NCBI RefSeq assembly: GCF_025567305.1
Contig: NZ_JAOQJP010000017.1
Span: 1 to 41,877, forward strand
DNA: 41,877 nt
Source of the DNA: Lentihominibacter butyricus
GTDB taxonomy: Bacteria; Bacillota; Clostridia; Peptostreptococcales; Anaerovoracaceae
Reading direction: 5' to 3'
How positions within the stretch are numbered: position 1 is the stretch's first letter; each line of letters begins with the position of its first letter. The translations under genes and the position numbers were made by a program. Of this stretch, positions 8,628 through 17,863 are shown piece by piece. Below the pieces are notes generated by a model, which worked only from the letters and a program-made list of their open reading frames with translations, was not told where the DNA came from and made no database searches.

Positions 8628-10123
8628 ACTCCATTTTCCATATTCCGTTTTCCGTCTTTTACTTCGTCTACTATCTCATTTATCGCTTCGCGTTCGGAGA
8701 AGTGGTACTTCACTCCGTTGATCTCGAAGTAGTCCTCGTGCCCCTTCCCCAGTGTCACGATCATGTCTCCTGGCAGCGCGTGGGTTATCGCATATGCCAG
8801 TGCTTCTTTCCTGTCTTCGATCTCTATGAAATGCCCGCCGCTGCGCGCAAGGCCGACCTTTATATCCGCATCGATATCTGACACCTTCTCATTTCTGGGA
8901 TTGTCCATCGTCAGTATGCTGAGATCCGCCAGCTCTCCGGCGACCTCACCTATGTCGTAGCGCCTGACCTTCGAACGGTTGCCGCCGCATCCGTACACCG
9001 CGATCAGACGTCCGGGCTCATATCTGCGCAGAGTCTCCAGCACGCTCCTCGTGCTGACTTCATTGTGCGCATAATCTATGATAATGCTGAAATCCTCCGA
9101 AACATGCACAGGCTCCACTCTGCCCCTGACCTGCACTTTTTCCAGCCCTTTAAGTACGGCTTCCTCCGGGATCCCTACAGCCGAGCACACCGCCATCGCA
9201 GTGAGTGCGTTGCTCACGGAAAACATTCCCGGTATATATATTTTAGCACTGCAGTTCATGATGCCCTTTGTCCTGAAGCTCATGCCGAGCCTGCCGTTTT
9301 CATTCAGGAACCTCATATCATATCCCCTGAGATCAGCATCTTTTTCAGCAGAAAAGGTGACCAGCCGGCACGTATGCCCATCCAGCACCTGCCCGACGTG
9401 CTCATCGTCGATATTGACCACACCCGTATCGCACTGTCTGAACAGCCTGCCTTTGCACATCATGTACTCTTCAAAATCCGCATGCTCCGCCGGTCCTATA
9501 TGATCCGGCGACAGATTCGTGAAAACTCCGTAGTCGAACTGGAGTCCCGCTGTCCTGTCAAGCTTCAGCCCCTGAGACGAGACCTCCATCACCAGATACT
9601 CACAGCCCGCCTCGACCATCTTCGCCATGGCCTTCTGCAGCTCATATGACTCCGGCGTAGTATTCCTGGCAGGAGCTGTCGCATCTCCCGCAATCATTGA
9701 GATCGTTCCTATCAGTCCGACCATGCTGCCGGTCTGCTCTAAGATGCTCTTTATCATGTATGTGGTCGTAGTCTTGCCTTTCGTTCCCGTGACTCCTATC
9801 GTCGTGAGCTTTCTGTCGGGATACCCGAAATATGCGGCAGACATGTGCGCCAGCGCTTTCCTCGTGGAATGCACCTGCAGCACAGTGATGCCTTCCGGGA
9901 TCTCAGGCAGCTCCACCGTCTTCTCGACGACTATCGCTGCCGCCTTCTTTTCAACAGCTTCCCGGATATACCGGTGACCGTCATTCACCGCACCCGTCAT
10001 ACATACGAATACAGTCCCCTCTCTCATCTCACGCGAATCATATACTATATCCGAAACCTCGACATCGGATTCACCCTGAACGACGGCATACCCGATCCTC
10101 TCGCAAAGCTTCTGCAAATTCAT
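8615..10123 (-). CDS. murE: UDP-N-acetylmuramoyl-tripeptide synthetase MurE (meso-DAP type)
   Basis: The protein has 502 residues. It ligates meso-diaminopimelate to UDP-MurNAc-L-Ala-D-Glu during cytoplasmic peptidoglycan synthesis. The three Mur ligase domains are visible: N-terminal UDP-binding domain, central ATP domain with GTKGKTTTTYMI near residue 110, and C-terminal domain with MDNPRNEK, whose DNPR motif marks diaminopimelate specificity. The usual carbamylated lysine region reads MCKGRLF. ATG 10123 follows AGGGGG with a 7-nt spacer; a TTG two codons earlier is less likely. The gene is outside any dcw cluster and follows clcA by 135 nt, possibly in one transcript. Confidence 0.93.
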   Translation of the reverse strand: MNLQKLCERIGYAVVQGESDVEVSDIVYDSREMREGTVFVCMTGAVNDGHRYIREAVEKKAAAIVVEKTVELPEIPEGITVLQVHSTRKALAHMSAAYFGYPDRKLTTIGVTGTKGKTTTTYMIKSILEQTGSMVGLIGTISMIAGDATAPARNTTPESYELQKAMAKMVEAGCEYLVMEVSSQGLKLDRTAGLQFDYGVFTNLSPDHIGPAEHADFEEYMMCKGRLFRQCDTGVVNIDDEHVGQVLDGHTCRLVTFSAEKDADLRGYDMRFLNENGRLGMSFRTKGIMNCSAKIYIPGMFSVSNALTAMAVCSAVGIPEEAVLKGLEKVQVRGRVEPVHVSEDFSIIIDYAHNEVSTRSVLETLRRYEPGRLIAVYGCGGNRSKVRRYDIGEVAGELADLSILTMDNPRNEKVSDIDADIKVGLARSGGHFIEIEDRKEALAYAITHALPGDMIVTLGKGHEDYFEINGVKYHFSEREAINEIVDEVKDGKRNMENGVSLL

Positions 10124-10258
10124 AAACAAGCCCCCTTTTTCATGATCCTCAGACCTGTACAGATCCGATATACTTATGATTATCGTCCTGCTGAGTTTTA
10201 TTATTCCCGGTCCTCAGATCCATGCATATAAAAGGCTCATATACGTTCCGGCGCGACC

Positions 10259-11824
10259 CTAGAGTCCTGCGCAAAGCTCTTCCACTTTCCTGCTTATCTC
10301 CGTCATATCGCGCTCATCAGTCATCGTCACGATGATATCCCCTGACATGAGCTGCGTGCTGCCTCTCGGTATTATCTCCTGTGCCCCTCTCTGTATCGAA
10401 ACGAGCAGACACCTTTCCGGCCACGATATATCCCTTATCAGTGCGCCGTCCAGATCCGACCCTTTCTTTATCACGAAATTGCTCAGCACCTTCTGTTTCA
10501 CATCGTCGACCGGCTCGTTCGCCTGACCTCTGCCTGCCATGAACCTTTCCAGAAGGCTCTCATATATCGGCTTCGACCCGAGCAGTGTAGCGACTATGTA
10601 CGCTACGACCGAGACAATCGTCAGCGACAGCATGTTGTTGAGCGTGCCCGACATTTCAAAGAGCAGTATTATACCCGTCAGCGGAGCTCTTACGATCGCC
10701 GCAAAATACCCCGCCATGGCGATAAGTATGAAATTGTTTATATATGCGTCTGTGATACCGAAAATATCAGTACAAGCTGTAGAAAACGCACCGCCTATGA
10801 ATCCTCCGATCACCAGCAGCGGGAAAAATATCCCGCCCGGAGATCCGGGACCGAAACTCACTGCAGAGAAGATGAATCTTCCGATCAGCAGGAACAGTAT
10901 CGTGCCTAACATCATATGCGACCCTGTCGTAAGCTGTTCTATCAGATCAAAACCGTTCCCAAGAAGCTCCGGAGCCGTGAACGCAAGTATCCCCGCGCAC
11001 ATGAACGGTATCATCAGCTTCACTGCGTTCGGCACCCTGAGCCTGCCGTAAAGGTGCTGCACCTTCAGCGTGAACCAGTTGTAAAACGCGCCCAGCAGTC
11101 CGAGTATGATGCCGAGTACCACTATCATCCAGTAATATCTCGGCGGGATCGCTCCTGTGATCTCAAATCTGAACACAGAATCCGTCCCCAGCACTACACA
11201 GCACAATATATCGCCCGTAAGTGACGCCGTCATGACGGAAATGAGAACTGAAACCGAAAAATTCTTGTGTATTTCTTCAAGAGAAAACATCACCCCTGCA
11301 AGCGGCGCATGAAAAGCAGCGGCCAGACCTGCACTCGCCCCGCACGTTATCAGGAAATGCGCTTCTGTCTTGCCCCTGTCCAGCGCTTTCGAAACGCCTT
11401 TGCCGGCCATCGCTCCAAGCTGTATCGAAGGACCTTCCCGGCCAAGCGCCAGTCCGCCCAGCATGCACAGGAAGCCTCCTGCAAACTTTGCTATGATGAC
11501 ACGCCACCACTTGTGTTCCAGCATGCCTGCCACCTCGCCCTCGACCTGAGGGATCCCGCTGCCTGCTATCATAGGATCGAACCTGATGAGCGCCGCCACT
11601 ATGCACGCCATGAGCGCCAGAGCTGCGAACCATACCGCCATACTCAGCGCATTCTGCGACGCGAATCCCACTATCGCTTTCATCCACTCTCCCGCAAACT
11701 CCAGCGCCACTCTGTAGAGCAGCACCACGAAGCCTGCGAAAAGTCCTACAAGGATACCTTCTCCGATCAGTATTACTTTGAATCTGTCTGCACGTTTTAT
11801 CGTCTCTGCTATGTCTTTTCCCAC
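10259..11824 (-). CDS. ClC-family chloride channel/antiporter with C-terminal TrkA_C domain
   Basis: The protein has 521 residues. The ClC selectivity motifs are all present: GSGIPQVEG, GREGPSIQLG with the external gating glutamate, and GSPGGIFFP. An internal acidic pair is present in FSLEEIHKNF, at the place of the proton glutamate of the E. coli exchanger, so H+/Cl- antiport is plausible. The last 80 residues (from about LDGALIRDI to IVTMTDERD) form a TrkA_C/RCK-type domain that would sense a ligand. GREGP rather than the fluoride-type motif argues against a CLC-F fluoride exporter. GTG 11824 follows CGGAGGAAGAC. Its own promoter lies upstream. Confidence 0.93.
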   Translation of the reverse strand: MGKDIAETIKRADRFKVILIGEGILVGLFAGFVVLLYRVALEFAGEWMKAIVGFASQNALSMAVWFAALALMACIVAALIRFDPMIAGSGIPQVEGEVAGMLEHKWWRVIIAKFAGGFLCMLGGLALGREGPSIQLGAMAGKGVSKALDRGKTEAHFLITCGASAGLAAAFHAPLAGVMFSLEEIHKNFSVSVLISVMTASLTGDILCCVVLGTDSVFRFEITGAIPPRYYWMIVVLGIILGLLGAFYNWFTLKVQHLYGRLRVPNAVKLMIPFMCAGILAFTAPELLGNGFDLIEQLTTGSHMMLGTILFLLIGRFIFSAVSFGPGSPGGIFFPLLVIGGFIGGAFSTACTDIFGITDAYINNFILIAMAGYFAAIVRAPLTGIILLFEMSGTLNNMLSLTIVSVVAYIVATLLGSKPIYESLLERFMAGRGQANEPVDDVKQKVLSNFVIKKGSDLDGALIRDISWPERCLLVSIQRGAQEIIPRGSTQLMSGDIIVTMTDERDMTEISRKVEELCAGL

Positions 11825-11847
11825 GTCTTCCTCCGTTTCCTTATTTC

Positions 11848-11876
11848 AGTATACATTATTTCATTCATGTTTTCCA
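11848..11876 (-). promoter_or_regulatory. Sigma-A promoter of the ClC gene
   Basis: On the minus strand TGGAAA (11876-11871) and TATACT (11853-11848) are separated by 17 bp. Confidence 0.6.
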
Positions 11877-11932
11877 CCAGCATAAAATGCGATATATCTG
11901 CATCAAACGAGCATATTCGCACCCGCTCATAT

Positions 11933-11950
11933 GTGATATACTGTAATCAC
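11933..11950 (+). promoter_or_regulatory. Extended -10 promoter within a small palindrome
   Basis: TGA-TATACT (11934-11942) is an extended -10 element. It sits inside the inverted repeat GTGAT (11933-11937)/ATCAC (11946-11950), which could serve as an operator. It would drive the flavoprotein gene at 12055. Confidence 0.5.
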
Positions 11951-11983
11951 TATTTCAGATCTCCCGGGGTTTTCGCAGCACAG

Positions 11984-12009
11984 AGCGAGCACATAGCGAG
12001 CACACAGCG
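11984..12009 (+). repeat. 11-bp tandem repeat, about 2.4 copies
   Basis: AGCGAGCACAT is followed directly by AGCGAGCACAC and then AGCGA. It lies in the untranslated leader of the flavoprotein gene. Confidence 0.7.
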
Positions 12010-12054
12010 ATACCTCCGGGGACACACGACCGGAAAGGAACACATAAGGAACTG

Positions 12055-13245
12055 ATGATGATATATGACTGTATAATAATCGGCGCAGGCGCCTCAGGCC
12101 TCTTCTGCAGCGCCTCGATGGACAGACCTGTCAGGGGCCTCATACTGGAAAAGACAAAACATCCCGGCACCAAGCTGCTGATGAGCGGCAGCGGGCAGTG
12201 CAATATAACGCACGCCGGCTCCATCAAGGATTTCATTGACTGCTACGGCAGGCACGGCGGCAGGATCAGAAAATGTCTCTACCGCTACAGCAACACATCG
12301 CTGACCGTTTTTATGGAAAGCGGCGGAGTACCTGCAGTCACCCGGGAAGACGGCAAGGTCTTCCCGGCATCTATGGACGCACGGGATGTGCTCGATATGC
12401 TGCTGCGCAGAAGCAGAGATTGCGGATTCACCATAGAATACGATTCGCCTGCAGAAAAGATCGAAAAAAACGCGCATGGCTGGACAGTGCTGTCATCAGA
12501 GCAGCGCTTTGACACGAAGACGCTTGTCATCGCGACCGGCGGCTGCTCATATCCGCGCACAGGATCTGACGGCTCGATATTCCGCATCCTGAAGCGCGAC
12601 CTCGAACTCAAATGCACGGAACTGAAGCCCGCGCTGTCATCTGTCCAGGTAAAAGACTACCCATACGGTGAGCTTTCCGGCATATCTTTCGAAAATGCCG
12701 AAGTCTCGATATGGAAAGACGGCAGAAAAGAAGCCTCTAACTCCGGCGGCCTGCTCTTTACACACGGCGACCTGTCGGGTCCTGCCGTTCTTAATATATC
12801 GAAATATGCATCGCCGGGCGGCATGATACAGATCAGCTATCTGCATCCGCTCGACCGGGATACGGTTCTCAGCAGACTCAAAAAAGCTGCTCATCAAAAC
12901 AGTGCCAGACTTTCCAATGTCATCGCCGATGAATTCGGCCTGCCTAAGCGCTTCTGCCAGCTGCTGACGTCCCGGTACGGCGAATCGCTCAAAAGGCTTG
13001 CCGCGCAGCTGACCGGAGAGACTTTCGAGATCAGCTCCGTGTCAGGCTTCAGTAAAGCCATGTGCACAAGCGGAGGTGTGGATCTTTCGTGTATCGATCT
13101 GTCGACTATGCAGGCAAAAAAGCTTCCGGGGATCTACGTCATCGGAGAAGCTCTGGACATCGACGGCATCACCGGCGGATACAATCTCCAGTTTGCCTAT
13201 TCATCTGCATGCGCTGCTGCAGACGATATAGCCCGGACAGTCTGA
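12055..13245 (+). CDS. HI0933/BaiN-family NAD(P)/FAD-dependent oxidoreductase
   Basis: The protein has 396 residues. It opens with a Rossmann dinucleotide-binding loop, IIGAGASGLFCS, then the family-specific KLLMSGSGQCNITH around residue 42. A second nucleotide-contact region, LVIATGGCSYPRTGSDG, lies near residue 160. The C-terminal FAD contact ends GGYNLQFAYSSACAA. This flavoprotein family includes BaiN, but most members have no assigned substrate; bile-acid chemistry should not be assumed. ATG 12055 and ATG 12058 are both compatible with the AAGGA site at 12046. It is monocistronic, bounded by terminators downstream. Confidence 0.88.
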   Translation: MMIYDCIIIGAGASGLFCSASMDRPVRGLILEKTKHPGTKLLMSGSGQCNITHAGSIKDFIDCYGRHGGRIRKCLYRYSNTSLTVFMESGGVPAVTREDGKVFPASMDARDVLDMLLRRSRDCGFTIEYDSPAEKIEKNAHGWTVLSSEQRFDTKTLVIATGGCSYPRTGSDGSIFRILKRDLELKCTELKPALSSVQVKDYPYGELSGISFENAEVSIWKDGRKEASNSGGLLFTHGDLSGPAVLNISKYASPGGMIQISYLHPLDRDTVLSRLKKAAHQNSARLSNVIADEFGLPKRFCQLLTSRYGESLKRLAAQLTGETFEISSVSGFSKAMCTSGGVDLSCIDLSTMQAKKLPGIYVIGEALDIDGITGGYNLQFAYSSACAAADDIARTV

Positions 13246-13290
13246 TGCGCCTGCAGCCTGCCGGTCTTATACGACGCACAGACACATAAA

Positions 13291-13316
13291 CGACTATATA
13301 TATGTAGCGTTTTTTG
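13291..13316 (+). terminator. Weak terminator after the flavoprotein gene
   Basis: CG-A-CTA (13291-13296) can pair with TAGCG (13305-13309), and TTTTTT follows. The stem is short with one bulge. Confidence 0.4.
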
Positions 13317-13384
13317 CCGCCGAAAAATATTCTGCATTACCGTCATCATCTTTCTTTTAAAACTTTATAAAGATCTGCAATATT

Positions 13385-13422
13385 CCAGGGATGCGCCCGG
13401 CCGCATCCCTGGATATTTTTTT
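13385..13422 (+). terminator. Strong Rho-independent terminator
   Basis: CCAGGGATGCG (13385-13395) pairs perfectly with CGCATCCCTGG (13402-13412) around CCCGGC, followed by ATATTTTTTT. It stops readthrough into the hydrogenase operon. Confidence 0.95.
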
Positions 13423-13454
13423 AACGTTTTTCAGTAAAGCGCCCTCTTTTTTCA

Positions 13455-13484
13455 TTGACAGCATATCGAGAATAATTGTATTAT
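13455..13484 (+). promoter_or_regulatory. Promoter of the hydrogenase operon
   Basis: A perfect TTGACA (13455-13460) and TATTAT (13479-13484) are separated by 18 bp. The leader to the first ATG is about 55 nt. Confidence 0.85.
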
Positions 13485-13544
13485 ATGGATAGTTTCCAAA
13501 AATCGCAATTTTCAGAATCACGTAACCCACGAAAGGAGATTTGC

Positions 13545-14051
13545 ATGAGCAACAGTTGCACGATGTGTACCACAGCGAAAGAAAACGCTGCAAAACTAGA
13601 CGAAATCATTGCAAAGTACAAAGATACTCAGGGCGCACTCATCCCTGTACTCCACGAAGCGCAGGAAATATACGGCTACCTGCCGCTTGAAGTACAGCGA
13701 GATATCGCTGAAAAGCTGGAGATCCCTCTGGCCGAGGTATACGGCGTAGTAAGCTTTTACACACAGTTTTCCATAAATCCTAAAGGCAAGTACCAGATCA
13801 ACGTATGCATGGGTACTGCATGCTATGTCAAGGGCGCTAATGATATCCTTGACAAATTCAAGACAAGGCTTTCGATCGACGTCGGAGAATGCACGGAAGA
13901 TGGCAGATACTCTCTCGATGCATGCCGATGCATCGGAGCATGCGGGCTGGCGCCTGTAGTGACGATCAACGACGAAGTCTTCGGTAAACTGGTGCCTGAT
14001 GACGTCGACGGCATAATCGACAGATTCGACAAGCTTGAGGAGGTGGAATGA
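13545..14051 (+). CDS. hydC: [FeFe] hydrogenase NuoE-like subunit (HydC/HndA)
   Basis: The protein has 168 residues. It is a thioredoxin-fold [2Fe-2S] protein of the NuoE family; cluster cysteines are seen in CMGTACYVKGA and CRCIGACGLAP. It relays electrons between the flavin subunit and the hydrogenase in the cytoplasmic complex. The N-terminus has a CTMCTT stretch before the helical bundle. ATG 13545 follows AAAGGAG with a 6-nt spacer; an upstream in-frame ATG at 13476 lies within the promoter and is rejected. The stop overlaps the next start (ATGA). Confidence 0.93.
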   Translation: MSNSCTMCTTAKENAAKLDEIIAKYKDTQGALIPVLHEAQEIYGYLPLEVQRDIAEKLEIPLAEVYGVVSFYTQFSINPKGKYQINVCMGTACYVKGANDILDKFKTRLSIDVGECTEDGRYSLDACRCIGACGLAPVVTINDEVFGKLVPDDVDGIIDRFDKLEEVE

Positions 14052-15937
14052 TGATAAAGAGCATTGCGGATATCAATAAAATAAGAGAAAGCAAACAGGC
14101 CGACCTCATGATCCGTGTAAATCCGGATGCATCGCCTACTAAAGAAGGCGGAAAAATGCACATCATGGTATGCGGAGGAACGGGATGTACGTCCTCAAAT
14201 TCCATGAAGATCATCGAGGGACTGGAAAGCCTGATCAAGATAAACCAGCTCGAAGATGACATCAAGGTCGTCAAAACAGGATGCTTCGGGCTCTGCGCAG
14301 AAGGCCCTATCATGATGTTCTACCCTGAACACATCATGTACACACTGGTACAGCCGGAAGATGTGAACGAGATCTTCGAAAGCCACATCATGAACGGTAC
14401 TCCTGTACGGAGACTTCTGGCCGGAGACAAGGAGGCCGAAAAGATCGAAAACGCGCTCGAAAATGTCGACTTTTTCTCTAAGCAGAAGCGTGTCGCACTC
14501 AGGAACTGCGGTGCGATAAACCCTGAAAACATAGATGAATACATAGCTCGTGACGGATATCTGGCGCTTGAAAAGGTCCTCACCAAGATGGAGCCTGAAG
14601 ACGTCGTAGATACGATCAAGGATTCTCAGCTCAGAGGGCGCGGAGGCGGAGGCTTCCCTACAGGTGTGAAATGGGCCTTTGCCGCTTCTCAGCAGGTCGC
14701 ACAGAAATATGTCTGCTGCAATGCCGATGAAGGCGACCCCGGTGCATTCATGGACAGATCAGTCCTCGAAGGCGACCCTCACTCAGTTATCGAAGCGATG
14801 ACTATCGCCGGATATGCCATCGGAGCGAACCAGGGTTACGTCTATGTCAGAGCTGAATATCCGATCGCCGTTGAAAGACTTACGATCGCGATAAACCAGG
14901 CCAGAGAATACGGACTGCTCGGCAAAGACATATTCGGCACAGGCTTCGATTTCAATCTCGACGTCAGACTCGGCGCCGGCGCTTTCGTATGCGGTGAAGA
15001 GACAGCACTCATGACTTCTGTCGAAGGACACCGCGGCGAACCTAAGCCAAGACCGCCTTTCCCTGCAGTCAAGGGTCTGTTCGGACAGCCTACGATACTG
15101 AACAATGTTGAAACATATGCAAATATACCGATGATACTACTCAAGGGTGCGGAATGGTTCGCAAACATCGGTACTGAAAAATCAAAGGGAACCAAGGTTT
15201 TTGCTGTAGGCGGCAAGATAAACAATACAGGTCTTGTGGAGATCCCTATGGGAACGACTCTTCGTGAGATCATCTACGATATAGGCGGAGGCATACCTAA
15301 CGGCAAGGAATTCAAAGCCGCACAGACAGGCGGTCCGTCAGGCGGCTGCATACCTGCATCCGAACTGGATACACCTATCGACTACGATTCGCTCATCGCA
15401 CTCGGCTCGATGATGGGATCAGGCGGTCTGATCGTAATGGACGAAGACACCTGCATGGTCGATCTGGCCAAGTTCTTCCTGGAGTTCACAGTCGATGAAT
15501 CATGCGGCAAATGTCCTCCGTGCAGGATCGGCACCAAGAGGATGCTTGAGATCGTCACAAGGATAACAGAAGGAAAAGGCCAGGTCGAAGACCTCGAAAA
15601 GCTCGAGATCCTCGCCAGGAACATCAAAGCCTCTGCCCTCTGCGGACTCGGTCAGACAGCACCTAACCCTGTCCTTTCCACGATGAGATATTTCAAAGAT
15701 GAATACATGGCACACGTTGTCGACAAGAAATGTCCTGCAGGCGTATGCAAGTCCATGGTAAGATACATCATCTTCGAAAGCACCTGCAAGCGCTGCAGCA
15801 TCTGTAAGAAGAACTGTCCTGCAGGCGCTATTTCAGGCGACAAAAACACTCCATTCGTTATCGATCAGGATAAATGCGTCAAGTGCGGCATCTGTATGGA
15901 AAAATGTCCGTTCAAGTCCATTCTCAAGAACGCATAA
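14048..15937 (+). CDS. hydB: [FeFe] hydrogenase NuoF-like flavin subunit (HydB/HndC)
   Basis: The protein has 629 residues in three parts. An N-terminal thioredoxin-like [2Fe-2S] domain (about 1-125) has CGGTGC and GCFGLC. The central NuoF core has the nucleotide/FMN loops GRGGGGFPTG and GAGAFVCGEETAL. Its [4Fe-4S] site has CGKCPPCRIG plus a distal Cys in ALCGLGQ. The C-terminus carries two more [4Fe-4S] motifs, CKRCSICKKNCP and CVKCGICMEKCP. This is the NAD(H)-reacting, probably bifurcating subunit. ATG 14048 overlaps the preceding stop; ATG 14051 is better spaced from GGAGGTGG and is an alternative. The N-terminal domain does the work of a separate HndB, which is absent here. Confidence 0.94.
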   Translation: MMIKSIADINKIRESKQADLMIRVNPDASPTKEGGKMHIMVCGGTGCTSSNSMKIIEGLESLIKINQLEDDIKVVKTGCFGLCAEGPIMMFYPEHIMYTLVQPEDVNEIFESHIMNGTPVRRLLAGDKEAEKIENALENVDFFSKQKRVALRNCGAINPENIDEYIARDGYLALEKVLTKMEPEDVVDTIKDSQLRGRGGGGFPTGVKWAFAASQQVAQKYVCCNADEGDPGAFMDRSVLEGDPHSVIEAMTIAGYAIGANQGYVYVRAEYPIAVERLTIAINQAREYGLLGKDIFGTGFDFNLDVRLGAGAFVCGEETALMTSVEGHRGEPKPRPPFPAVKGLFGQPTILNNVETYANIPMILLKGAEWFANIGTEKSKGTKVFAVGGKINNTGLVEIPMGTTLREIIYDIGGGIPNGKEFKAAQTGGPSGGCIPASELDTPIDYDSLIALGSMMGSGGLIVMDEDTCMVDLAKFFLEFTVDESCGKCPPCRIGTKRMLEIVTRITEGKGQVEDLEKLEILARNIKASALCGLGQTAPNPVLSTMRYFKDEYMAHVVDKKCPAGVCKSMVRYIIFESTCKRCSICKKNCPAGAISGDKNTPFVIDQDKCVKCGICMEKCPFKSILKNA

Positions 15938-15959
15938 TATGAAGGAGGTCGCGTAAAAA

Positions 15960-17702
15960 ATGAACAAAGTGAATATAACAATAGACGGCATTAATTTATA
16001 TGTTCCGGAAAACTATACGATACTTGAGGCTGCAAAGGAAGTGAACATCAACATACCTACGCTCTGCTACCTCAAGAACATCAACGAGATCGGCTGCTGC
16101 AGGATGTGCGTCGTTGAAGTAAAGGGCGCCCGTGCACTGCAGGCTGCATGTGTGCATCCGGTTTCAGAAGGCATGGAGGTATATACTCACACACCTAAGG
16201 TAATGGAAGCGAGAAAGGTCAACCTCGAGCTCATCCTTTCGAACCACAATGCGAGATGCCAGACATGCTCGCGAAGCTGGATGGACTGCGAACTCCAGGC
16301 TCTGGCAAACAAGCTGTCAGTCGGAGAAGTGCGCTTTGAAGGAGAGAGCAAGAAGATGCCTCTGGATATAGGCACCTCCATCGTGAGGGATCCGAACAAG
16401 TGCATACTTTGCAGAAGGTGCGTCAGCGTATGCAAAAACGTGCAGACGGTCGGCGTCATAGACGTTGTGAACAGAGGCTTCAATACACAGGTGGCATCAC
16501 CATTCAACATGTCGCTGAGCAATACGCCTTGTGTCAACTGCGGGCAGTGCATCAATGTATGTCCTGTAGCCGCACTCCGCGAAAAGAGAGACATGGACAA
16601 GGTATGGGAAGCTATACATGATCCTTCAAAGCATGTCATAGCGCAGACAGCTCCGGCAGTAAGAGTCGCGCTCGGCGAAGATTTCGACATGCCTATCGGA
16701 ACTCCTGTCACCGGCAAGATGGTGACCGCGCTGAGGATGCTGGGATTCGACAAGGTGTTCGATACCGATACCGGCGCCGATCTGACGATAATGGAAGAAG
16801 GCGCCGAGCTGATCGACAGGATAAGAGGCGGCGGCAAGCTCCCGCTGATAACATCGTGCTCACCGGGATGGATCAAGTTCTGCGAACACAATTATCCTGA
16901 CATGCTCGACAACCTGTCGACATGCAAATCACCGCACCAGATGTTCGGCGCCATCCTGAAGACATATTATGCTGAGAAAAACGGCATCGATCCGGAGAAT
17001 ATCGTTGTAGTATCGGTGATGCCTTGCACTGCCAAGAAATTCGAGGCTGCGAGACCTGAAATGTCGGTAAACGGACTTGCTGATGTAGATATCGTCATCA
17101 CGACGAGAGAGCTCGCTACGATGATATATGACTCCGGTATAGATTTCCCTGACCTCGGAGACAGCGATTTCGATACGCCGTTCGGCAATGCCTCAGGTGC
17201 AGGTGTGATATTCGGCACTACAGGCGGCGTTATGGAAGCTGCACTTAGGACCGTGTCCGATCTGCTGACAGGAAGCTCTGCGGACAACTTCGAATACGAA
17301 GATATACGCGGCCTTGAAGGCATCAAGATCGCTTCGATAAAGATCAACGACCTCAACATCCGTGCTGCAGTGGCTCATGGACTCGGCAATGCCCGAAAAC
17401 TGATGGATGCCATCGAAGCCGGTGAAGAATTCCACTTCGTAGAGATCATGGCATGTCCCGGCGGCTGCATCAACGGAGGCGGTCAGCCGCTCCAGCTCTC
17501 AGATGTACGCAACTGGATCGACATCAAGGAAGAGCGAGCAAAAGGCCTGTACAGGGAAGACAGAAACACATATATCAGAAAATCCCACAACAATCCGGCA
17601 GTCAAGAGACTGTACAAGGATTTCCTCGGTATGGCGAACGGCAGCAGGGCTCATCAGCTGCTCCACACGCACTACAGCCCTAGGAAAAATTACAGAGACT
17701 GA
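15960..17702 (+). CDS. hydA: [FeFe] hydrogenase catalytic subunit (HydA/HndD)
   Basis: The protein has 580 residues. It begins with a [2Fe-2S] ferredoxin domain (CYLKNINEIGCCRMC, later CVHP). A His-Cys [4Fe-4S] motif follows, HNARCQTCSRSWMDC, then two [4Fe-4S] motifs, CILCRRCVSVCK and CVNCGQCINVCP. The H-cluster domain has L1 TSCSPGW, L2 MPCTAKKFEA and L3 EIMACPGGCINGGGQP. It evolves or oxidises H2 in a cytoplasmic complex with the two preceding subunits, coupling NADH and ferredoxin. The L1 motif has Ser where many monomeric enzymes have a second Cys. AAGGAGG at 15942 precedes the ATG by 11 nt. Maturases HydEFG are not in the window. Confidence 0.95.
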   Translation: MNKVNITIDGINLYVPENYTILEAAKEVNINIPTLCYLKNINEIGCCRMCVVEVKGARALQAACVHPVSEGMEVYTHTPKVMEARKVNLELILSNHNARCQTCSRSWMDCELQALANKLSVGEVRFEGESKKMPLDIGTSIVRDPNKCILCRRCVSVCKNVQTVGVIDVVNRGFNTQVASPFNMSLSNTPCVNCGQCINVCPVAALREKRDMDKVWEAIHDPSKHVIAQTAPAVRVALGEDFDMPIGTPVTGKMVTALRMLGFDKVFDTDTGADLTIMEEGAELIDRIRGGGKLPLITSCSPGWIKFCEHNYPDMLDNLSTCKSPHQMFGAILKTYYAEKNGIDPENIVVVSVMPCTAKKFEAARPEMSVNGLADVDIVITTRELATMIYDSGIDFPDLGDSDFDTPFGNASGAGVIFGTTGGVMEAALRTVSDLLTGSSADNFEYEDIRGLEGIKIASIKINDLNIRAAVAHGLGNARKLMDAIEAGEEFHFVEIMACPGGCINGGGQPLQLSDVRNWIDIKEERAKGLYREDRNTYIRKSHNNPAVKRLYKDFLGMANGSRAHQLLHTHYSPRKNYRD

Positions 17703-17762
17703 TACTGAAATTCATGATAGACCTCAATCATTAAAGCCTTCATTAATGGCACTAATGACGCG

Positions 17763-17828
17763 AAAAAGAGCTGTCCGGCTCTGCAGCACACCATGTGTGA
17801 CTGATGCATCCGGTATCAGCTCTTTTTT
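17763..17828. terminator. Bidirectional terminator between hydA and the crotonase gene
   Basis: AAAAAGAGCTG (17763-17773) pairs with CAGCTCTTTTT (17817-17827). Inside the loop lies a second hairpin, CACAC-CAT-GTGTG. T-tracts follow the stem on both strands, matching the convergent genes. Confidence 0.85.
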
Positions 17829-17863
17829 CTTTGCTCTTTATCTGCGCTTACTTTTACCTGCTC

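Noticed and set aside
11984..12009. CRISPR or other repeat array
   Set aside because: Only about 2.4 copies of an 11-bp unit without spacers; nothing else in the window resembles an array.
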